From assembly GCF_025753855.1 (NCBI RefSeq), contig NZ_JAOWPT010000017.1:41298-105297 (forward strand): a stretch of DNA of 64,000 bases, written 5' to 3'. Below the pieces are notes generated by a model, which saw only the letters and a program-made list of their open reading frames with translations, had not been told where the DNA came from and did not search any database. This document shows positions 56,859 to 64,000 of the stretch, in pieces (the stretch's first letter is position 1; each line of letters opens with the position of its first letter). The position numbers and the translations under genes are program-made. Origin of the DNA: Mesorhizobium sp. ZC-5. Its GTDB lineage: Bacteria > Pseudomonadota > Alphaproteobacteria > Rhizobiales > Rhizobiaceae.

Positions 56859-58268
56859 TCAGTTAACACGCTCAAGCGACGGGGCTTTCCATTTGCCATC
56901 CAGCGCTTCCTCTTTCGGCCAGTAGAGCCGCATAGCCATGAAGAACGGGCCTTCCGGCGCCGGTAGCCAGTTGGCTTCCTTGTCCGCTCCCGGGCTCTCA
57001 TTTTGGATGTAGAGCGTCAGCCCGCCGTCAGCGTCCTTCTTTAGGTCGGGCAGCATGTCCGAATTGATGAGATAGCGGTTCAGCTTGTTGGCCGACAGCA
57101 GGCTCTCCGGCATCTTGTACATCGTCAGCGACCAGAAAGCGTTGACCGGCGGCAGCCCGTCCGGCGCGAAACGCATGGTGTAGCGGTTCGCGCCCGACGT
57201 CGGCTGGTGCCCGGCGTCGGTGAAGTAGGCGGGATACATCGCCTCTTGTTTGGAGTTGCCATAGATACCGAGCACCGCGCTCGACATGCGGCTGAGATAG
57301 TCGCCGTTCAGATGTTCGCGTGTTCCAAAACCGTCGCCGCTTGTCTTCTTGCCCGTATCGAGTTCGGTTTCCTTGAAGGTCTTGAACGCCGCCCAGGCGT
57401 CAGCCATGCCGCCTTCAACCGCGGCGCGTGTCTCAGGCGACAGCGCATTCGGGTCGAATGTCTTGCCGCCCTCGATGCCGAGTTTGGCGAAGCGCGCCCT
57501 AATGTCGGTCTCGACCGGATTGACCGGGGTGAACTGCAGCAGGAAGTTCAGGACGTTGAAAAATTCCGGCGAGGTTTTCTGCTCGTCGGGGGTCAGCGGC
57601 TTCCTGAAGTCGATGGCGGGTGCGGCCGCGGGCGCGGGCTTTCCGAGAAATGCCGAAAGCGGCTCGACCTTGTAGCCGGCCTGTATCGACTTCACATTCT
57701 CGATGTCGTCGGGACCGAAGAGCTGCGTGCGATAGAGCACGAAAACCAACTCGGTTTCCGAACGAATGATGTCCTTGATGCCCTCCGGCTTCTCCCCTTG
57801 CCAGTTCGGCCCTGCGAGCAAGAAGCTGCCCGCGCCGTTGCCGGTCGCCCGGCTGCCGACATAAGCGAAGTTGAAGGTGTACATGTCGATGAACTGCAGC
57901 GAGTAATATCTTCCCTGGTCGACTTCCGGCACCGTGAAGACGAGCGGCTCGGCCCTGAGGTCGGCGCCCACATAGGAATAGGGCGTATCGGAATTGGGAG
58001 TCTGGATCGCCTTGTCGTCGGGTGTGTAGACGCGGGCGTTGTTGAAAATCTCGTTCCAGGGGGCCTTGTATTCAGGGCTGCCCTTATCGACGAAATACGA
58101 GTGCTGAACGCGGTAGCTGTCCACCATCGGGAAGCCGTAGATGTAGGCCTCTTTTGCGATGGCCCGCGCCTCATCCGGCGTAATGTCGGCCGCCCGCGCG
58201 GTCGATTGAAGAGCCATCGTCGCCAGCGGCGCCGACGACAGAAGCAGCATCATCTCTCTGCGGTTCAC
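56859..58268 (-). CDS. DUF1254/DUF1214 domain protein, exported
   Basis: The 469-residue protein begins with a GTG preceded by GGGAG, and a signal peptide with a twin-arginine-like NRREMMLLLSSAPLATMALQ. The DUF1254 domain has EAYIYGFPMVDSYRVQHSYFVDKGSPEYKAPWNEIFNNARVYTPDDKAIQTPNSDTPYSYV, and the DUF1214 domain FAPDGLPPVNAFWSLTMYKMPESLLSANKLNRYLINSDML. It is a paralog of the next gene in its second half. The reaction is unknown; export is likely. It is followed by the 341-residue protein in the same unit. Confidence 0.9.
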   Translation of the reverse strand: MNRREMMLLLSSAPLATMALQSTARAADITPDEARAIAKEAYIYGFPMVDSYRVQHSYFVDKGSPEYKAPWNEIFNNARVYTPDDKAIQTPNSDTPYSYVGADLRAEPLVFTVPEVDQGRYYSLQFIDMYTFNFAYVGSRATGNGAGSFLLAGPNWQGEKPEGIKDIIRSETELVFVLYRTQLFGPDDIENVKSIQAGYKVEPLSAFLGKPAPAAAPAIDFRKPLTPDEQKTSPEFFNVLNFLLQFTPVNPVETDIRARFAKLGIEGGKTFDPNALSPETRAAVEGGMADAWAAFKTFKETELDTGKKTSGDGFGTREHLNGDYLSRMSSAVLGIYGNSKQEAMYPAYFTDAGHQPTSGANRYTMRFAPDGLPPVNAFWSLTMYKMPESLLSANKLNRYLINSDMLPDLKKDADGGLTLYIQNESPGADKEANWLPAPEGPFFMAMRLYWPKEEALDGKWKAPSLERVN

Positions 58269-58339
58269 GGCACGCTCCCGATCTCACGGTTACGACACTT
58301 GGCTGGGCGGCGGGATCGCTCCCGCCGCCCCGCGAATTG

Positions 58340-59893
58340 TCAACGACCGCTGCCAACCGAATCGCGCATGGTCTGCAGCGCGTCGTCGATCGTGAAAGTG
58401 TTGGGTTTCTGGATGGGCGGGAATTCTTTGAACGTGTCCGCCCATCTCGCCGCGATCGTCTGGGCGGCAAAGATGAGGTAGTCGTGATAGAGGAACCAGT
58501 CGTAATACGAGTTCGAGGTAATATCCGCGAATTCGTAAGGATCGGTCCTCAGATTGTAGAGTTTTGGCACGCGAAGCTTTGTGAATGGCTCCGCCCACAC
58601 TTGCAGCGTGCCCTTACAACGCTGCTCCATAAAGACGATCTTCCAGTTGTCATACCGGATCGCCAGCACATCACCGTCGTCGCTGACATAGACGAACAGC
58701 TGGCGCGGGCACTCTTTTTCCTCGCCGGTCAGGTAGGGAAGGAGATTGTAGCCGTCGATGTGGTTCTTGTAGGTACGGCCGATCGCCTTGTAGCCCTTCT
58801 TCAGCTTGTCCGACACGTCCGGATCGCCGGCCAACGCAAGGAAGGTCGGGAACCAATCGTGGTGCTGAACGATGCCGTTCGCGACAGAACCCGGCTTGAT
58901 ATGGCCCGGCCAGCGCACCAGCAGCGGAATGCGGAACGCGCCTTCCCAGTTTGTATTCTTTTCCGAGCGGAACGGCGTCATGCCGCCGTCCGGCCAAGTG
59001 TTCCGATGCGGGCCGTTGTCGGTCGAGTACATGACGAAGGTGTCATCGGCGATCCCAAGCTTGTCGAGATAATCGAGAACATCGCCAACGTTCTTGTCGT
59101 GGTCGATCATCGTGTCGTGATACTGCGACTGCCACCGTCCGGCCTGCCCCTTGCTCCCGGGCTTGGTATGCGTGAACAGGTGCATGTGGGTGAAGTTGAG
59201 CCAGACGAAGAACGGCTTGCCCGCATCATTCTGGCGCTTGATATAGTCCTTGGCGGCCGCGGCGAAATCGTCGTCGCAGGTTTCCATGCGCTTCTTGGTC
59301 AGCGGACCGGTGTCCTCGATCTTCTGCTTGCCGACCTTGCCCCAGCGCTCCTCCACCGTCGGGTCGTCCTTGTCGGTCGCCCATGACTTCATGACGCCGC
59401 GCGGACCGAAGTTTTTCTTGAAGTTCGGGAAGTCCTTTTCCGGCGGGTAGTCATACATCTCCGGCTCTTCCTCGGCGTTCAGGTGGTAGAGGTTGCCGTA
59501 GAATTCATCGAAGCCGTGATTGGTCGGCAGCATGTGGTTCAGGTCGCCGAGATGGTTCTTGCCGAACTGTGCCGTCGCATAGCCCTGATTCTTGAGCGCG
59601 GCAGCGATTGTGATGGCCTTGTCGGTCATCCCGATGGGCGCGGCCGGAATGCCGACCTTCGACAGGCCGGTCCGAAAAACGCTCTGCCCGGTGATGAAGG
59701 ACGAGCGGCCCGCGGTGCAGGACTGCTCGCCATAGCTGTCGGTGAACAGCATGCCTTCCTTGGCAAGTCGGTCGATATTGGGCGTGCGATAGCCCATCAA
59801 ACCGTGGGTGTAGCAACTCAGGTTCGATTGTCCGATATCGTCGCCCCATATGACGAGGATATTGGGTTGCTTTGTCTTCGGTGATTTAGCCAT
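58340..59893 (-). CDS. Arylsulfatase (type I, CxAGR)
   Basis: The 517-residue protein is a type I sulfatase: ILVIWGDDIGQSNLSCYTHG, then the formylglycine site CTAGRSS at residues 58-64 (C-T-A-G-R, the CxAxR form of the motif), FGKNHLGDLNHMLPTNHGFDEFY, and the C-terminal PYEFADITSNSYYDWFLYH. The key Cys must be turned into formylglycine, and the C-terminus of a matching maturation enzyme is at the right edge. AGGAGG precedes the ATG. No signal peptide is evident in MAKSPKTKQPN, so it is probably cytoplasmic. Substrate unknown. Confidence 0.92.
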   Translation of the reverse strand: MAKSPKTKQPNILVIWGDDIGQSNLSCYTHGLMGYRTPNIDRLAKEGMLFTDSYGEQSCTAGRSSFITGQSVFRTGLSKVGIPAAPIGMTDKAITIAAALKNQGYATAQFGKNHLGDLNHMLPTNHGFDEFYGNLYHLNAEEEPEMYDYPPEKDFPNFKKNFGPRGVMKSWATDKDDPTVEERWGKVGKQKIEDTGPLTKKRMETCDDDFAAAAKDYIKRQNDAGKPFFVWLNFTHMHLFTHTKPGSKGQAGRWQSQYHDTMIDHDKNVGDVLDYLDKLGIADDTFVMYSTDNGPHRNTWPDGGMTPFRSEKNTNWEGAFRIPLLVRWPGHIKPGSVANGIVQHHDWFPTFLALAGDPDVSDKLKKGYKAIGRTYKNHIDGYNLLPYLTGEEKECPRQLFVYVSDDGDVLAIRYDNWKIVFMEQRCKGTLQVWAEPFTKLRVPKLYNLRTDPYEFADITSNSYYDWFLYHDYLIFAAQTIAARWADTFKEFPPIQKPNTFTIDDALQTMRDSVGSGR

Positions 59894-59973
59894 TCCACTG
59901 CCTCCTTGTTGTAGCGGACCGATCCAGTCCGGACCGCTTTCCGTGGTCTACTGTTGCCGCCCATTCGGAAGGC

Positions 59974-61251
59974 TCATACGAGTTCTCCCTCGATGGGCAT
60001 TGTCGAGCTTTCGTTTCCGGACGAATCGAGGCGAGAGGCCATCGACGCATCGATGACAATAAGGTCGTGCTCCCACAGCTTCCTGAAGAACACCGGCGTC
60101 AGATCAGCGATGTTTTCCTCGGAGGCATTCCGTTCGATCTCACCGAGCGTCCGCTTTCCGTCGATCTGAGCGAGCAGCAACGCCTCGCTGGAAGTGATGG
60201 GTAGATACAGGTCGGAGTGCTTGTGACCCGGATTCAAAAGTACGGCAGCGGCGTCGGCGGGTAACCGTTCCCGAACGGTCCTGGTCCACGGCAAGCGGAC
60301 CGGCACATAGTTCCGCCACCGCTCGCCCGAGAAACGAATAGGTTGCGCCGCCTCTGCACGATCGTTGCGATAGGCGACGAAGCTGTGTTGTGTGATGGTG
60401 CCGCGGAAAAGCTCAACGGCTGAATGTTGTTCGGGCTCAGGCAACTCGGCGATCCGCGTGGCATGCGGCGTGCAGGCAACGACGCCACATTGCGGAAGAT
60501 AGGGGGCCTGTTCGAACCACCGGCCGAATGACATGCCGCAGCGGTCAAGCCACTCATGGATCTGCGCAACCGTATAGGCACGATCCTGAGGATGGAGCAG
60601 CGCATCGGCTAGCGCGTCGGGCTGTGAGAAATCCTTGACCCTGTGCAGAAGCGGAGCCATCGGATGATCGTCGGGCAGATACTCTATCGCGCTGCTCAGT
60701 GAGCTTAATTCCCGATCCGTCGGCTTGATTTCGAGCAGACGGCAATACTCCTGCATCATGTAGATGCCAGCGCGCCCATAGCTTGCATAAACCATGATGT
60801 GCATCGCGCCATCGGGGCTAAGTACGTCGCGCAACGATCGGAGCCCCTGGTCAGGGTCTGGAAGGTGGTGCAGCACGCCAGTGCAGATGATCTGATCGAA
60901 AGTCTGCTCAAGCGACGAGACATCGAGAATCGACAGTTGCCTGAGTTCGAGGTTCTCCAGTGCATACTTCTGCTGAAGCCCACGCAGGTGCCCGAGACTT
61001 GTACGGCTGATGTCGATCGCGGTCACTCTTGCGTTGGGCTCGCGCATGGCGACCTTCGCCGCCTGGGATGTTCCGCATCCCGCGACAAGAATCCTCTGAT
61101 GCCCACCCAGCTTTCCGCCAGGAAACATAAGCAGGGAGCGTGCTCGCTGCCCTTCTGGGCTCCCTAAAACCTCACGATGTTTATCCAGGCTGGTGAGCGG
61201 TGCTGGATAAGGCATTCGTTCGTAGAAAGACTGGACGTCCTCGGGTTTCAT
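59974..61251 (-). CDS. Class I SAM methyltransferase with C-terminal PqqD/RRE-like domain
   Basis: The 425-residue protein opens MKPEDVQSFYERMPYPAPLT and has a SAM domain with ILVAGCGTSQAAKVAM, VTAIDISRTSLGHL and DQIICTGVLHHLPDPDQGL. A second segment (about 240-330) contains CGMSFGRWFEQAPYL. The last 90 residues, LYLPITSSEALLLAQIDGKRTLGEIERNA through FRKLWEHDLIVI, look like a winged-helix domain of the PqqD/RiPP-recognition kind. That domain call is tentative. A 22-codon ORF starts 93 bases upstream. The substrate could be a peptide, lipid or sugar. Confidence 0.7.
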   Translation of the reverse strand: MKPEDVQSFYERMPYPAPLTSLDKHREVLGSPEGQRARSLLMFPGGKLGGHQRILVAGCGTSQAAKVAMREPNARVTAIDISRTSLGHLRGLQQKYALENLELRQLSILDVSSLEQTFDQIICTGVLHHLPDPDQGLRSLRDVLSPDGAMHIMVYASYGRAGIYMMQEYCRLLEIKPTDRELSSLSSAIEYLPDDHPMAPLLHRVKDFSQPDALADALLHPQDRAYTVAQIHEWLDRCGMSFGRWFEQAPYLPQCGVVACTPHATRIAELPEPEQHSAVELFRGTITQHSFVAYRNDRAEAAQPIRFSGERWRNYVPVRLPWTRTVRERLPADAAAVLLNPGHKHSDLYLPITSSEALLLAQIDGKRTLGEIERNASEENIADLTPVFFRKLWEHDLIVIDASMASRLDSSGNESSTMPIEGELV

Positions 61252-61275
61252 GATCGGTCACCCATCTCCCTGACC

Positions 61276-61344
61276 TCAAATCGTGCCGTGGGAACCGCCC
61301 CCCTCCGGGAGCATCATGCTGATAACCGCGAATGACTTCGCCAT
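61276..61344 (-). CDS. Tiny 22-codon ORF upstream of the methyltransferase (candidate peptide)
   Basis: A complete reading frame of 22 residues starts at ATG 61344, preceded by a purine-rich ribosome site AAGGAAGGGA, and ends with TGA 24 bases before the methyltransferase ATG. Its last 19 residues are SFAVISMMLPEGGGSHGTI, with a Gly-rich end. The stretch FAVISMM, including its DNA, is nearly identical to the 3-prime end of the DUF202 gene (20 of 21 bases), so it may be a duplicated gene end rather than a real peptide. Both readings are open. Confidence 0.35.
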   Translation of the reverse strand: MAKSFAVISMMLPEGGGSHGTI

Positions 61345-61369
61345 GTTACGTTCCCTTCCTTCACTTGGT

Positions 61370-62617
61370 TCAGAACAGAAGGCCCCGCAGGTTGGCCATG
61401 ATCACGCTCACGGGAATGGCGAGCAGCACCACCGGCACGAATGGAATGAGCATCGCGACCACCAGCATCGCGAGGTCCTTCAGGCTCACCGGCACGAAGT
61501 GCAGCGACCCGACATTGGCTACGACCTGGTAGAGATCGGTCAGCGCGGACGAGTCCGGCTGTTCCAGTATTTCCCCGTCGGCATGATCAGCCTTCAGCCA
61601 TTTGGCCTCGAATGCATGTCCGGCCCGGGCGGCGAGTGCTCCGTATTCGAGCATGCCGTGACGCCAGGCCCCCATCAGCGAGGACGTGAAGGCCAGCAGC
61701 GGCGCAACGAAAACGACGAGCAGCACCGCCGCCAGTCCGATGTTGAAGTAGAAATTCTGTGTCGGGGTCGCGTCTCCGCCAAGAACGAGTTGCGCCGAAC
61801 GGCCCGCCGCCACCATCATCACGGCCATACCCACGATTGAAAAAGCGCGCACCGATTGCCCGAGAAAGGCGAGACCGGCGCACCGGTCGGGATGGGACGC
61901 GATCAGCCGGAGTTTCAGCCTGGCAACCGATCGCAGCAGTTGCGCCCAAAGCACCACCCGCCACAGCCAGCCCAGACAGAGCGCAAGAAGCAGCGGCAGG
62001 CTGACCAACGCATGCCACCAGCCCGCCAGCGACAGCATCGTCCGATCGGCGGATAGAGCCCATGCCGGCAGTTGTTCGTAGGTGTACGTGAGGACTGTCG
62101 CCATGCTGACGCAATAGGCGAGGATGACAACGACGACCTCGGCGACGGTGCTCCGCAGGCGCGCCTGCGCCGACGCTATCGCCTGGTCGAAGGCAGCGCG
62201 ATCCGCGTCCGCGACAAGGCCGCCGTGGACGAAGTTCGCAAGGATGGTGCCCAGTTGTGGTGCACAGAACCTCTCGGCCAACACAAACAGCGGCACCGCG
62301 ACCAGGTAGCGCGCATGCAGCCCAACTTCCGCCAGTACGGAACCCAGACGGCCAGCGGGATTCCAGAGTTCCTGCAATGCAGCCAGCAAGACGAGCGGCA
62401 ACCAGGCGAGCACTCCAAGCGCAATCGCCCGCCACCACACGTCGATCGCGAGTCCTGCCTGCATTGTGATGGGAGGCGCGCGTTCGAACAAAGGAGCGAG
62501 GTCTTCGGCCGCGGCGTCGACCGCCACGTAATCCGCCGGGCGGTGTGACACATTCCGCGTCATCGCCGGCCTGCTTGGCCCTGATGGCAGCGATCTGATG
62601 ACGGCCGCATGGCTCAT
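61370..62617 (-). CDS. Integral membrane protein, function unknown
   Basis: The 415-residue protein has a hydrophilic start (about 50 residues), then six or more membrane segments, including RAIALGVLAWLPLVLLAALQ, LVVVILAYCVSMATVLTY-type, WWHALVSLPLLLALCLGWLW and VLLVVFVAPLLAFTS, and a C-terminal double helix LAMLVVAMLIPFVPVVLLAI. GGAG stands before the ATG at 62617. No family can be named with confidence. It lies between the DUF202-like gene and the tiny ORF in the sulfatase run, suggesting a membrane role in that system. Confidence 0.6.
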   Translation of the reverse strand: MSHAAVIRSLPSGPSRPAMTRNVSHRPADYVAVDAAAEDLAPLFERAPPITMQAGLAIDVWWRAIALGVLAWLPLVLLAALQELWNPAGRLGSVLAEVGLHARYLVAVPLFVLAERFCAPQLGTILANFVHGGLVADADRAAFDQAIASAQARLRSTVAEVVVVILAYCVSMATVLTYTYEQLPAWALSADRTMLSLAGWWHALVSLPLLLALCLGWLWRVVLWAQLLRSVARLKLRLIASHPDRCAGLAFLGQSVRAFSIVGMAVMMVAAGRSAQLVLGGDATPTQNFYFNIGLAAVLLVVFVAPLLAFTSSLMGAWRHGMLEYGALAARAGHAFEAKWLKADHADGEILEQPDSSALTDLYQVVANVGSLHFVPVSLKDLAMLVVAMLIPFVPVVLLAIPVSVIMANLRGLLF

Positions 62618-62678
62618 CCTGGCTCCGCCTTGTGTCGGCGCGGACCGATGCCGCTGCAGAGTTGGCGGGAAAGTCCGC

Positions 62679-63335
62679 TCATCCGAAGGGTCCCACCTGG
62701 AACATCATGCTGATGACCGCGAATATGCCGAGCAGCAGCAGCAGCACGGCCGCGATCAGCGTCATCGAGGGCGGGAAGCGGCTCTCCGCGTGGATCAACC
62801 CTTCAACCCGCATCGCATCGCGCTCGTGACGCAGCCCGATCATAAATTGCAGGTGATAGGCGATGCCGACGACCAGCATGACGATGCCGAGCAGGACCAA
62901 CGTAATGCCGAAGTTACGCGGCGAGGCAGCATGCGTGATCGTGCCCGCATCACGCATCTTCTCGAAGAACTGAAAGATCGTAAATCCGAAGCTGATCAGC
63001 GACAGCGAGGTGCGGATCACCGACATCAGCGTGCGGTCGGCGCTCATGCGCGTGCGCTGGAACGACATTCCCGTGCGCCGCTTCGACATCTCCGTCCGCT
63101 CGGTCGAGAGATCGGTGCGGAACATCGACAGGTCGGTACGAAACTCCGAAAGCGACGTCCGGTGCTCGGAGAGACCCGTTCTGTGATTGGAAAGGCCAGT
63201 ACGGTAGGCGGAATATTGAACCGATGCGATGTCCGACTTCGATTCATCGACCTTGGGAATCGGTGGAACCGGAGATTCCGGCAGGTGCGCGGGCCGCTTC
63301 AGATCGGGCCGCTCCTTTGCTAGTCCAGTTGCCAT
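62679..63335 (-). CDS. DUF202-family membrane protein with ten 7-residue repeats
   Basis: The 218-residue protein has a Pro-rich start, then ten tandem heptads with the pattern xRTxLSx or xRTxMSx (RT at residues 45, 52, 59, 66, 73, 80, 87, 94, 101 and 108). The repeats lead into the DUF202 part DRTLMSVIRTSLSLISFGFTIFQFFEKM and three membrane helices. In ordinary DUF202/YidH proteins the same RTxLA motif occurs only two or three times. The repeats probably form a long helical stalk. Start: MATGLAKERPDLK. Function unknown. Confidence 0.82.
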   Translation of the reverse strand: MATGLAKERPDLKRPAHLPESPVPPIPKVDESKSDIASVQYSAYRTGLSNHRTGLSEHRTSLSEFRTDLSMFRTDLSTERTEMSKRRTGMSFQRTRMSADRTLMSVIRTSLSLISFGFTIFQFFEKMRDAGTITHAASPRNFGITLVLLGIVMLVVGIAYHLQFMIGLRHERDAMRVEGLIHAESRFPPSMTLIAAVLLLLLGIFAVISMMFQVGPFG

Positions 63336-63347
63336 GCAGCCTTCTCC

Positions 63348-63845
63348 TCAACCATGCTCTTTGCGGCCCCGCCACCAGCTCGCGAGGCGCGAAAACGGGC
63401 CGCGCAGCAGCAGATAGGGGACAAATGCGAGGGCGAGCGTGATGACCACCATCTCGCCGGGGTAGAAGGTTTTCAGCACCGTGTACTGATAGATGCCGTC
63501 CATCGCGAGGCCGAGCAGGATGATGCGGCCGGTCGACAGCACCGCCTCGTTGAGCAAGTCGGAGCGGTCGCCGCTTCCCGACAGCAGGCGCTTCAGGTAG
63601 GGTGCACGGCCCTGGCTGGCATCCTTGACCCCGTCGTGGAAAGCGGCAATCGCGGCCATGACCGGCTGCAGCACGAAACGGAACGACATGGGTCCGCCGG
63701 GCCGCTCGACGATGTCGTGCCAGAGTCGCCGATGGACCTCGGCCGAAAACCCATAGATCAACAAAGCCAGCGCGAGCAGTATCGCGACCGCTACGATGGC
63801 GACACGCGCCGTCAGAACTTGCGAACGGGGCGCGGCCTCGGTCAT
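63348..63845 (-). CDS. Membrane protein of unknown function
   Basis: Starting at [20 protein letters not shown] gives 165 residues with membrane helices at about 12-33 ([19 protein letters not shown]), 103-122 ([20 protein letters not shown]) and 127-146 ([19 protein letters not shown]). The ATG overlaps the stop of the formylglycine-generating enzyme gene upstream (ATGA). An ATG further up at 63962 would lie within that gene. It may belong to the sulfatase system. Family not recognised; it resembles small polytopic proteins often found beside sulfatases. Confidence 0.65.
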   Translation of the reverse strand: MTEAAPRSQVLTARVAIVAVAILLALALLIYGFSAEVHRRLWHDIVERPGGPMSFRFVLQPVMAAIAAFHDGVKDASQGRAPYLKRLLSGSGDRSDLLNEAVLSTGRIILLGLAMDGIYQYTVLKTFYPGEMVVITLALAFVPYLLLRGPFSRLASWWRGRKEHG

Positions 63846-64000
63846 CGGTGCACCCCCCTGTCCCTGACCACGCATCGGAAGCCGACATGGCTCATTGAGG
63901 TGTCGACGGGTTGCGCGTGGCGTGCGGCGGGGCGGTAGCGGCGGCAGTAGTTGGGCGCGCATAGGTGCGAGCCGCCCTTGACCACCCGCCTGGGGATGAG
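63842..64000 (-). CDS. Formylglycine-generating enzyme (SUMF1/EgtB family), C-terminal part (cut by window edge)
   Basis: The last 52 residues of a protein are visible, running off the right edge: [40 protein letters not shown]. Two cysteines four residues apart (CAPNYC) in the GGS...C....C..RYR context match the active-site pair of formylglycine-generating enzymes (Cys336/Cys341 in human SUMF1). It would convert the cysteine of the CTAGR site in the arylsulfatase of the same run. The N-terminus and start lie outside. Confidence 0.88.
   Translation of the reverse strand, partial: LIPRRVVKGGSHLCAPNYCRRYRPAARHAQPVDTSMSHVGFRCVVRDRGVHR

Overview
The window looks like a chromosome segment of a GC-rich alphaproteobacterium of the order Hyphomicrobiales (rhizobial type). 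This rests on gene content: a BioY transporter, pyruvate phosphate dikinase, DUF1499 and DUF427 proteins, rhizobial-type polysaccharide genes and IS remnants. The species cannot be fixed from the sequence alone. It has four zones: a large surface-polysaccharide locus (1 to about 35.5 kb), a block of housekeeping genes (35.6-45.0 kb), a small accessory region directly after a tRNA-Gln gene (45.0-51.4 kb), and a minus-strand run built around an arylsulfatase (53.5-64.0 kb).

Polysaccharide locus. A minus-strand series of twelve genes runs from 15460 to the left edge: NDP-sugar reductase, initiating sugar-phosphate transferase, wecB, wecC, a two-domain oxidoreductase, an AsnB-type amidotransferase, a heparinase II/III-like lyase, a Wzx-like flippase, a GT4 glycosyltransferase, a methyltransferase, a transglutaminase-fold protein and a membrane protein cut by the edge. 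A WbpM/CapD-type 4,6-dehydratase faces it at 16372. The enzymes are consistent with a lipid-linked chain begun on UDP-QuiNAc and containing (possibly amidated) ManNAc uronic acid. bioY, an MBL hydrolase, a DUF1499 protein and a large membrane protein follow, then a decayed IS110 copy. The second half, 24.9-35.5 kb, carries rfbG and rfbF (CDP-glucose pathway), a sugar C-methyltransferase, a Gfo/Idh oxidoreductase, another methyltransferase, GtrA- and GtrB-like proteins, a GT-C-like membrane protein and an AT-rich acyltransferase. Together they suggest a C-methyl-branched CDP-deoxysugar.

Middle block. It holds an acyl-CoA ligase, a class III aminotransferase, a DUF427 protein, a divergent MerR regulator and CDF metal exporter with a well-formed MerR promoter, a two-repeat membrane protein, a VOC protein, ppdK and tRNA-Gln(TTG).

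Accessory region. Small unrecognised genes, an XRE regulator with a long inverted repeat upstream, a broken IS1595-type transposase, and an array of about 145-bp repeats carrying palindromes of the type TTGCAACGCGTTGCAA. A decayed IS66 element has inserted inside one of these palindromes. No integrase, CRISPR array or complete phage is present.

Right block. After a class III adenylate cyclase come, all on the minus strand, the C-terminus of a formylglycine-generating enzyme, two membrane proteins, a DUF202-like protein with ten exact heptad repeats, a 22-codon ORF, a methyltransferase, an arylsulfatase, two DUF1254 proteins, two HAD phosphatase paralogs and a DUF1622 protein. This looks like a sulfatase together with its maturation enzyme.
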